From an uncultured Granulosicoccaceae bacterium (GTDB lineage Bacteria > Pseudomonadota > Gammaproteobacteria > CALCKW01), in assembly GCA_937941555.1 (NCBI GenBank), contig CALDHJ010000327.1:1-12573 (forward strand): a stretch of 12,573 nucleotides of DNA, read 5' to 3'. Below are positions 5,914-11,449 of this stretch, piece after piece. A program made the position numbers and the translations under genes. Numbering within the stretch: position 1 is the first letter of the stretch; each line of letters starts with the position of its first letter. Below the pieces are notes generated by a model. It made no database searches. It was not told where the DNA came from and worked only from the letters and a program-made list of their open reading frames with translations.

Positions 5914-8706
5914 TCAGAAGTGAACCGACTGCGAACCGAGCGGCTTCTGCATCGGGGGGGCAAAGGTCGTGAGATCGATGCCGACGACCGCCTGCTTGTA
6001 TTCATCGAGCGTGGGGGTGCGCCCGAGAATGGCAGACAACACCACGACCGGCGTCGATGCGAGCAGCGATTCGCCGGTCTTCTCATCCGCGTCTTCGACC
6101 ACCCGGCCCTTGAACAGGCGGGTTGAGGTCGCCATCACGGTGTCACCGCGGGCCGCCTTCTCCTGGTTGCCCATGCAGAGGTTGCAACCCGGGCGCTCGA
6201 GGTAGAGGGTATTTTCGTATTCGGTGCGGGCTGCAATTTTCGGTGCAGCGTCGTCGAATTCGAAGCCTGAGTATTTCTGCAGCACGTCCCAGTCGCCCTC
6301 GGCCTTGAGTTCATCGACGATGTTGTAGGTCGGCGCGGCCACGACCAGCGGTGCCTTGAACTCGACCTTGCCCTGGTCGGCTTCGAGATTCTTGAGCATC
6401 TGTGCGACGATCTTGATATCGCCCTTGTGCACCATGCAGGAACCGACAAAACCGAGGTCGACTTCCTTTTCTGCGTTGTAGTAGGAAATCGGGCGGATGG
6501 TGTCATGGGTATAGCGCTTGGAGATGTCCGAATTGTCGACATCGGGGTCGGCAATCATGGGTTCGTTGATCAGATCCAGGTCAACGACCACCTCGGCGAA
6601 GTACTTGGCATTGGCATCGGGAACCAGCGCCGGTTTTTCGCCCGAGCGGATCTGCGCGATGCGCGTGTCGGCGATGTCGATCAGGCCTTGCAGCATCTGC
6701 GCGTCGTTGTCCATGCCCTTGTCGATCATGATCTGGATGCGCGCCTTGGCAATCTCGAGCGAGGCGATCAGGGTGTCGTCTTCCGAAATGCAAATGGAGG
6801 CCTTGGCCTTCATCTCGGCGGTCCAGTCGGTGAAGGTGAACGCCTGGTCGGCGAGCAGCGTGCCGATGTGCACTTCGATGATTCGGCCCTGGAAGACATT
6901 GTCACCAAATTCGTCGAGCATCTGCGCCTGGGTCGCGTGCACGACGTCGCGAAAGTCCATGTGATCGGCCATCTTGCCCTTGAAGGTCACTTTGACCGAT
7001 TCGGGTATCGGCATGCTGGCTTCACCCGTTGCGAGTGCCAGCGCAACGGTGCCGGAATCGGCACCGAAGGCCACGCCCTTGGACATGCGCGTGTGACTGT
7101 CGCCTCCGATTATGATCGACCAGTCGTCGACCGTGATGTCGTTGAGCACCTTGTGAATGACATCCGTCATCGAGTGGTACTCGCCCTTCGGGTCACGCGC
7201 GGTGATCAGACCGAATTTGTGCATGAAGGCCATCAGGCGCGGGGTGTTGGCCTGGGCCTTCTTGTCCCAGACCGAGGCGGTGTGACACCCGGACTGATAC
7301 GCACCGTCCACGGTGGGCGACAACACGGTCGCGGCCATCGCTTCGAGTTCCTGCGATGTCATCAAACCGGTGGTGTCCTGCGACCCGACGATGTTCACCT
7401 TGACGCGCGTGTCTGATCCGGCGTGCAGCGGTTTGTCGGAGCTGCGGCCAAGCGCATTGGTGTTGAAGATCTTCTCGACGGCAGTGAGGCCTTGGTTCTC
7501 ATGGCTCACTTCCTTCGAGGGTGCGAACGCCGACACCAGCGGCACACCGAGCGCCTCACACGCGAAACTCTGCAGCTTCTTGCCAAAGACGATGGCGTAG
7601 GAGCCACCGGCTTTCATGAATTCGACTTTCTGCGGTGTGAACGACGACTCCATCCCGACCAGCTCTTCATCGCCACTGGCGTTGTAGAGCTTCTTCGTGC
7701 GGGTGTTGATCGTCAACACGGTGCCGGTATCAACCGAGTAGCGCTGTTCGAGGATCGGGTTGCCGTCGTTGTTCAGCATCGGCTTGCCGTTGTCGTCGAG
7801 CTTCTTCTCCCAGTTCTGCAGGTCGACACCAATACCACCCGTCACGCCAACGGTGGTCAGGAAGATCGGCGAGATGCCGTTGGTACCTGCAACGACCGGG
7901 GCAAAGTTGACGAAGGGAATGTACGGGCTCGCCTGGGTTCCGGTCCAGAGCGCCACGTTGTTCACACCGGACATGCGCGAGGAACCCACGCCCATGGTGC
8001 CTTTCTCGGCAACCAGCATGACGCGCTTGTCCGGGTGCTGCAGTTTTAGGGCTTGTATTTCGGCCTGCGCCCGCTCGGAGATCATGCACTTGCCGTGCAG
8101 TTCACGGTCGGACCGCGAGTGTGCCTGGTTGCCCGGCGACAGCAGGTCGGTGGAGATATCGCCCTCTGCGGCTACATAGGTGACCACACGGACTTCTTCG
8201 TCGATGTCCGGCAGGTTGGTGAAGAATTCGGCCTTGGCATAGCTCTCGAGCAGGTCCTTGGCAATCGGGTTGCCCTGCTCGTAGGCCAGCTTGATCCGAT
8301 CGGTGTCCGCGTCGTAGAGGAAAACCTGGGTCTTCATCACGGCGGCAGCCTGATCAGCGATGTCCGGGTTGTCACCGAGCGCGAGGTCGAGCAACACCTC
8401 CACGGACGGCCCGCCTTTCATGTGCGAGAGCAATTCAAACGCGAACTCGGTGGAAATCTCTTCAACCGATGCCGCTCCGAGGATGATGTCCTTGAGAAAT
8501 CGCGCTTTCTCACCGGCCGCGCTCGTGGTCCCGGGCAACGTGTTGTAGATGAAGTACTTGAGCGAGTCGGCACGGTGCGCGTGATCGGTGTCCTTGATCT
8601 GCGCGATGATCTCCCGGGTCAACCCGGCGTCGTCCACCGGCTTGGGGCTCAAGCCCTGTTCTTTGCGGGCTTCGATTTCATCGAGATAGGCTGCGTATAG
8701 GCTCAT
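5914..8706 (-). CDS. acnB: Aconitate hydratase B / 2-methylisocitrate dehydratase
   Basis: AcnB interconverts citrate and isocitrate in the TCA cycle and, in many bacteria, hydrates 2-methyl-cis-aconitate in the methylcitrate cycle. It is a cytosolic [4Fe-4S] enzyme. I take the ATG at 8706 (MSLYAAYLDE), with AAAGAG upstream, giving 930 residues; a further 11 open codons upstream are unlikely. Domain order is that of AcnB: HEAT-like domain (about 1-165), swivel domain with GTMGVGSSRMSG (237-248), then the catalytic domains starting at GSQDTTGLMT (441-450), with SGCHTASVW (472-480) and GGDSHTR (534-540). Cluster ligands are C757 (GSCMVHKGD), C841 and C844 (PGCNLCMGNQ). E. coli AcnB has 865 residues and ligands at 710, 769 and 772, so this one is about 65 longer, including about 25 extra residues between the first and second ligand. 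It resembles the longer form I associate with Bacteroidota. Confidence 0.95.
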   Translation of the reverse strand: MSLYAAYLDEIEARKEQGLSPKPVDDAGLTREIIAQIKDTDHAHRADSLKYFIYNTLPGTTSAAGEKARFLKDIILGAASVEEISTEFAFELLSHMKGGPSVEVLLDLALGDNPDIADQAAAVMKTQVFLYDADTDRIKLAYEQGNPIAKDLLESYAKAEFFTNLPDIDEEVRVVTYVAAEGDISTDLLSPGNQAHSRSDRELHGKCMISERAQAEIQALKLQHPDKRVMLVAEKGTMGVGSSRMSGVNNVALWTGTQASPYIPFVNFAPVVAGTNGISPIFLTTVGVTGGIGVDLQNWEKKLDDNGKPMLNNDGNPILEQRYSVDTGTVLTINTRTKKLYNASGDEELVGMESSFTPQKVEFMKAGGSYAIVFGKKLQSFACEALGVPLVSAFAPSKEVSHENQGLTAVEKIFNTNALGRSSDKPLHAGSDTRVKVNIVGSQDTTGLMTSQELEAMAATVLSPTVDGAYQSGCHTASVWDKKAQANTPRLMAFMHKFGLITARDPKGEYHSMTDVIHKVLNDITVDDWSIIIGGDSHTRMSKGVAFGADSGTVALALATGEASMPIPESVKVTFKGKMADHMDFRDVVHATQAQMLDEFGDNVFQGRIIEVHIGTLLADQAFTFTDWTAEMKAKASICISEDDTLIASLEIAKARIQIMIDKGMDNDAQMLQGLIDIADTRIAQIRSGEKPALVPDANAKYFAEVVVDLDLINEPMIADPDVDNSDISKRYTHDTIRPISYYNAEKEVDLGFVGSCMVHKGDIKIVAQMLKNLEADQGKVEFKAPLVVAAPTYNIVDELKAEGDWDVLQKYSGFEFDDAAPKIAARTEYENTLYLERPGCNLCMGNQEKAARGDTVMATSTRLFKGRVVEDADEKTGESLLASTPVVVLSAILGRTPTLDEYKQAVVGIDLTTFAPPMQKPLGSQSVHF

Positions 8707-8730
8707 GGTTCGCTCTTTGTTTCTGTTGAG

Positions 8731-8740
8731 TGTGCGCACA
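8731..8740. promoter_or_regulatory. 10-bp perfect palindrome before acnB
   Basis: TGTGCGCACA is a perfect palindrome lying 24 bases upstream of the acnB start codon. Beside it are two copies of GGCAC separated by GGCT (minus strand, about 8754-8741). It may be an operator, or chance in GC-rich DNA. It does not fit CRP/FNR spacing. Confidence 0.25.
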
Positions 8741-8854
8741 GTGCCAGCCGTGCCACAGTTGACATGATTGTTCTATTGACCGTTTTCGAATGCACTGGGG
8801 ACAATCGACTTGAATCGTCGTTGTGTCCGGGCTGCCACGGCGAATCGGACCGGC

Positions 8855-8871
8855 AGCCGGCGTCGCCGGCT
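8855..8871. repeat. Inverted repeat / hairpin in acnB leader
   Basis: agccggc (8855-8861) and gccggct (8865-8871) form a 7-bp stem with a 3-base loop. The left arm overlaps ggcagcc (8852-8858), which can instead pair with ggctgcc (8830-8836), so two exclusive foldings are possible. Confidence 0.4.
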
Positions 8872-8948
8872 CACGGCGTTACCCGAGAAGATCGGGCGGC
8901 GCAGCGATTGCGATAGGCCGGGCGAATGCCCTCGCGATGCAAGTTCAA

Positions 8949-8973
8949 CGCCTGAATCAAACGGTATCAGGCG
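8949..8973 (-). promoter_or_regulatory. Terminator-like hairpin inside acnB leader (possible attenuator)
   Basis: On the minus strand CGCCTGA (8973-8967) pairs with TCAGGCG (8955-8949) around an 11-base loop, followed by TTGAACTT. Its 5' arm shares three bases with a second hairpin, GCGGT/ACCGC (8983-8971, loop of 3), which in turn touches an 8-bp helix CTCTGCAG/CTGCAGAG (9034-9027 with 8990-8983). The three helices cannot all form fully at once. The T-run is weak, so attenuation is only a possibility. Confidence 0.4.
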
Positions 8974-9239
8974 GTTACACCGCTCTGCAGACGCGGAAAC
9001 GGCGACGCGCGCCGCGCCATTGCAACCTGCAGAGTGTGTACGTGTTCCCACTGAGGCGATAGCCACCTGTGTCGATTCGACCCACCAACCGAGGCGGGCA
9101 GTATGGTGCAGACCCAGTGCATTGATGTGCACGGAGGCGCGTTCTGGCTGCTGTTCAATGCACCGAATCGGGATGGGGCCAGACTGGCTGGTGCGAATTG
9201 CCGCATTTGCAACACAGACCCGAGTCGGTCAGCCGCCCA

Positions 9240-9269
9240 ATTATAGCAATCTGATCGTTGTGATGACAG
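9240..9269 (-). promoter_or_regulatory. Extended -10 promoter pointing at acnB
   Basis: Minus-strand TATAAT (9245-9240) is a perfect -10 hexamer preceded by TGC, giving the extended form TGnTATAAT. CTGTCA (9269-9264) matches the -35 consensus at four of six bases with an 18-base spacer. Transcription would start near 9233, about 525 bases before acnB, with no gene between. This is the best sigma-70 type promoter I can see in the window. Confidence 0.6.
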
Positions 9270-9297
9270 GTGCGACCTGCAAGGTGCGGCTTGCGCA

Positions 9298-9318
9298 GCG
9301 CCGCCTGTCTGGCGGCGC
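9298..9318 (-). terminator. GC-rich hairpin after the DUF2147-LysE-ABM operon
   Basis: gcgccgcc (9298-9305) and ggcggcgc (9311-9318) form an 8-bp perfect stem with a 5-base loop, starting 10 bases after the monooxygenase stop. No T-run follows on the minus strand, so it would be a U-less terminator or a 3'-end stabiliser. A new promoter follows it directly. Confidence 0.5.
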
Positions 9319-9327
9319 CCCACCCCG

Positions 9328-9633
9328 TCAGGTGTTTTCCAATACGTGAATCACACGATCGGCCAACCAGTCTTTCACTTTTGCACCGTATGCTGCCATG
9401 TGAGGCGATGCTGCATGCGCTTTGAGCGTGTCAGCACTCGACCACTTCTCGATCACCATGAAGGTGTCCTCGCCCAGTGGCGTTGCAAAGGTGCCGAACG
9501 CCGTATCAACAACCGGCTGGTATTCGATGCAACCGTCTTCCGCATGTACAGCGGGCATGTTGGCGCGAAAGGCGTCGAGTACATCGTCCCGTTTACCGGG
9601 TTTCGTGGTGATGACAGCAATGACGTGAATCAT
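9328..9633 (-). CDS. Antibiotic biosynthesis monooxygenase (ABM)-fold protein
   Basis: This 101-residue protein has the dimeric ferredoxin-like ABM fold seen in YgiN-type quinol monooxygenases. The signature is clear: an N-terminal strand IHVIAVITTKPGKRDDVLDAF, the EDGCIEYQP segment (32-40), and FMVIEKWSSADTLKAHAASPHM (58-79) with the conserved Glu-Lys-Trp and the two histidines H73 and H78. Such proteins oxidise quinols or other aromatics without cofactor, or act as stress or haem-related small proteins; the substrate cannot be told from sequence. AGGAG lies 6 bases before the ATG and overlaps the stop (TAG) of the LysE gene, so the two are translated from one message. It is the last gene of a three-gene operon. 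Confidence 0.88.
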   Translation of the reverse strand: MIHVIAVITTKPGKRDDVLDAFRANMPAVHAEDGCIEYQPVVDTAFGTFATPLGEDTFMVIEKWSSADTLKAHAASPHMAAYGAKVKDWLADRVIHVLENT

Positions 9634-9642
9634 GAAAATCTC

Positions 9643-10242
9643 CTAGTTGAAGAGCGCCATGACGACAACCAACACCAGGGCAGTTGCCATGGCGTAATTG
9701 ATCAGACGCTGCGTCTGCGGCGCGAGCGCGAGGCGGTGCAGACTCACACCGGCGTAGAGCCACAACAAGTGAATCGGAATCCAGACGGCGTTCAGCAACA
9801 CCAGCTTGACGACAACTTCAGCGCCAAACTGCCCGGGCCACAAGGCAAAGCCGCTGAACAATGTCGTGCCAACGACGTAGGCTTTGGGGTTGATGGTCTG
9901 CAACAACACGCCGTCGACAAAGCCCGGCTCGCGTGACGCAGCCGAAAACGCGATCTGGCTGCCGGACAACGCGATGCGGGCTGCCATGTACAAGAGATAC
10001 AAGACGGATGCGGCCAGCAGTACCTGTCGCAGGCCCGGCACTGTGAACACCAACGCGGCGAGCCCACTGGCTACGGCCAACATCACGGCATTGCTGCCAA
10101 CGCACAGCCCTGTCACGTAACGCACCCCCGGCTGCCAACCGAAACCCGCACCCACACCGGCGGTGGTGAGGACACCGGGGCCGGGTGACACCAACAAGAA
10201 GAAGCAGGCAGCCAGAAAGCTCAGCGTCAATGACCAATCCAC
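9643..10242 (-). CDS. LysE/RhtB-family exporter
   Basis: A 199-residue inner-membrane protein with about six hydrophobic helices: near 4-24, 41-66, 70-92, 112-134, 143-166 and 181-198. Family marks are SPGPGVL (19-25) in the first helix and NPKAY (118-122) in the middle. RhtB/LysE proteins export amino acids and related compounds, such as homoserine, threonine, lysine or leucine; the substrate here is not predictable. The start is a GTG at 10242, four bases after the TAG of the DUF2147 gene, so translation probably depends on the upstream ribosomes; GAGTAGGG just before it could serve as a ribosome-binding site. The ABM gene follows 9 bases after its stop. Confidence 0.9.
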   Translation of the reverse strand: MDWSLTLSFLAACFFLLVSPGPGVLTTAGVGAGFGWQPGVRYVTGLCVGSNAVMLAVASGLAALVFTVPGLRQVLLAASVLYLLYMAARIALSGSQIAFSAASREPGFVDGVLLQTINPKAYVVGTTLFSGFALWPGQFGAEVVVKLVLLNAVWIPIHLLWLYAGVSLHRLALAPQTQRLINYAMATALVLVVVMALFN

Positions 10243-10246
10243 GGCC

Positions 10247-10651
10247 CTACTCGACCCGCAGCCACACCTGACTTCGGCAAATCAATCCGCCGAAAACGCA
10301 ACCCGACACCTTCAGACCATCCTCGACCAGTGCCATTTTCGATTTGTAGGTCTTGTCGTCGTCCGGCGCCCAGATTGAGCCCTTGTGCCAACTGCCGTCG
10401 TTGCCGTCGACCGGACGCATGTTCTGGATGATGTATTTTCCGACGGCCTCACTCTCGGCCGACTCGCCATTGCCGTCGATGAGATCGAGGATGACCCCAC
10501 AGACACGCGCGGCGTTGTCGGCGCAGGCACCAATTTCAACAGTCAGGTAGGCGCCGTCGTCACTTGCCTGAGTCCGCCAGACACCGTCCGCTGACAGATT
10601 CGCGTGCGCGCTGCCAACGACAAAAAATCCCATCAACACCGCCCACCGCAT
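10247..10651 (-). CDS. DUF2147 exported protein
   Basis: A 134-residue protein with a cleavable signal peptide (MRWAVLMGFFVVGSAHA, cut after residue 17), so the mature form of about 117 residues is periplasmic. DUF2147 features are visible: GVWRT at 23-27, EIGACADNAARVCGVI at 39-54, and the GSIWAPDDDKTYKSKM block at 91-106, the most conserved part of the family, ending with a SQVWLRVE strand. Four cysteines (C43, C51, C118, C125) could form two disulfides. The family is a small lipocalin-like barrel of unknown function. GAGGG lies 8 bases before the ATG. It is the first gene of the operon with the LysE-type exporter and the ABM protein. Confidence 0.85.
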   Translation of the reverse strand: MRWAVLMGFFVVGSAHANLSADGVWRTQASDDGAYLTVEIGACADNAARVCGVILDLIDGNGESAESEAVGKYIIQNMRPVDGNDGSWHKGSIWAPDDDKTYKSKMALVEDGLKVSGCVFGGLICRSQVWLRVE

Positions 10652-10750
10652 ACCGACACCCTCACGATCAGTTCAAGCGAACATTTAACCACAGTCAGCT
10701 CGGGCCGTGCGTCACTGTGTCGGGGTTGTCAGAGGGCGCGGCGGCGCCGA
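10652..10750 (-). promoter_or_regulatory. Intergenic region between response regulator and DUF2147 operon
   Basis: These 99 bases separate two same-strand operons. A weak hairpin GGCGC/GCGCC lies 5 bases beyond the response regulator stop, without a T-run. A -10-like TTAAAT (10688-10683, minus strand) has no good -35. A short inverted repeat gttc-aagc-gaac spans 10671-10682. No function can be assigned with confidence, though a promoter for the operon is expected here. Confidence 0.3.
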
Positions 10751-11449
10751 TCAGGCGTGATCGTCTGAGCCGAGCAGCTGCGGTGCGATGCGATAGCCCA
10801 TGCCCCGCACGGTTTCGATGAAGGGCTTCTTGTCCTTGCCGAGTTTTTTGCGGATGCGCCCGACATAGACATCGACCACATTGGTCAAGGGGTCCGTGTG
10901 CAGCCCCCAGATGTTGTTCAGAATCCGCTCGCGCGAAAAGAGCTTGTCCGGGTGTGCGAGCAACAGCTCGAGCAAGGCCAGTTCCCGGGCGGTCAGCTCG
11001 ACAGAGACACCCGCGACCGTCACGATCTTGGACGAACGGTTCATTGTGACATCGCCCACGACAAGTTCGACCTGTTGTGGAACACCCTCGACAGTGCGGC
11101 GGGTGACAGCCGCCATCCGTGCCAGAAGCTCATCGAGGTCGAAGGGTTTGGTCATGTAGTCGTCAGCGCCCATCTTCAGCCCGGACACCACGTCATCAAT
11201 ACTGTCCATCGCCGTGAGCATGATGATCGGCGTCTCGATCTGTCGCAGGCGCAGGTTCTGACACACCTCGAGCCCCGACATGCCGGGCAACATCAGATCG
11301 AGCAGGATCAGATCGAAATCTCCCATGCGCCCGAGCGTTAGCGCCTCATGTCCGTCAGCGCACCGTACGCAGGTATGGCCCTCGGCTTTGAGTGCCCTCT
11401 GCAGAAAATCAGCTATGCGGTCTTCGTCTTCGACGATCAGCAGCCTCAT
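10751..11449 (-). CDS. OmpR/PhoB-family response regulator
   Basis: This 232-residue protein is a complete two-component transcription regulator. The receiver domain (1-115) has the acidic pair E7/D8, phospho-acceptor Asp51 (LLDLMLPGMSG), Thr79 and Lys101 (YMTKPFD). The winged-helix DNA-binding domain (about 130-225) shows LTARELALLELLLAHPDKLFSRE and the recognition segment NVVDVYVGRIRKKL, then FIETVRGMGYRI, all typical of OmpR/PhoB members. Its ATG overlaps the TGA of the kinase gene by four bases (ATGA), so both proteins are made from one message in a coupled manner. No neighbouring gene tells what it controls; the DUF2147-LysE-ABM operon directly downstream is one candidate. Confidence 0.95.
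   Translation of the reverse strand: MRLLIVEDEDRIADFLQRALKAEGHTCVRCADGHEALTLGRMGDFDLILLDLMLPGMSGLEVCQNLRLRQIETPIIMLTAMDSIDDVVSGLKMGADDYMTKPFDLDELLARMAAVTRRTVEGVPQQVELVVGDVTMNRSSKIVTVAGVSVELTARELALLELLLAHPDKLFSRERILNNIWGLHTDPLTNVVDVYVGRIRKKLGKDKKPFIETVRGMGYRIAPQLLGSDDHA

Larger units (their letters stand above)
8707..9327 (-). other. Gene-free region: long structured leader upstream of acnB
   Basis: About 620 bases without a convincing gene. Open frames on both strands are low-complexity, Arg/Ser/Ala-rich and lack ribosome-binding sites and recognisable domains. Reading on the minus strand toward acnB it holds a GC-rich hairpin after the monooxygenase gene (9318-9298), an extended -10 promoter (9269-9240), a set of overlapping helices (9034-8949), a further GC hairpin (8871-8855), and a 10-bp palindrome (8740-8731) just ahead of the acnB ribosome-binding site. 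I found no better promoter close to acnB, so a leader of about 525 bases is a reasonable reading; a separate small RNA is the alternative. Confidence 0.5.

Noticed and set aside
6427..8049. Plus-strand open frames of 329 and 208 codons opposite acnB
   Set aside because: Antisense shadows of a highly conserved enzyme gene, with no ribosome-binding site or family resemblance.
8707..8739. Upstream extension of acnB by 11 codons
   Set aside because: The added residues are basic and unlike the family start; the ATG at 8706 has AAAGAG ahead of it.
8941..9070. Known riboswitch class (cobalamin, glycine or SAM) in the acnB leader
   Set aside because: I looked for the conserved cores of these classes and could not find them; only generic helices are visible.
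8773..9349. Possible small genes in the gap upstream of acnB (119 and 118 codons minus, 179 codons plus)
   Set aside because: All are rich in Arg, Ser and Ala, start at poor sites without a ribosome-binding site, cross hairpins and match no family I know. I treat the region as non-coding.
10671..10682. GTTC-N4-GAAC inverted repeat as a LexA box
   Set aside because: The known gammaproteobacterial box is CTGT-N8-ACAG, and the Gram-positive type has the reverse order (GAAC-N4-GTTC). A 4-bp arm is easily chance.
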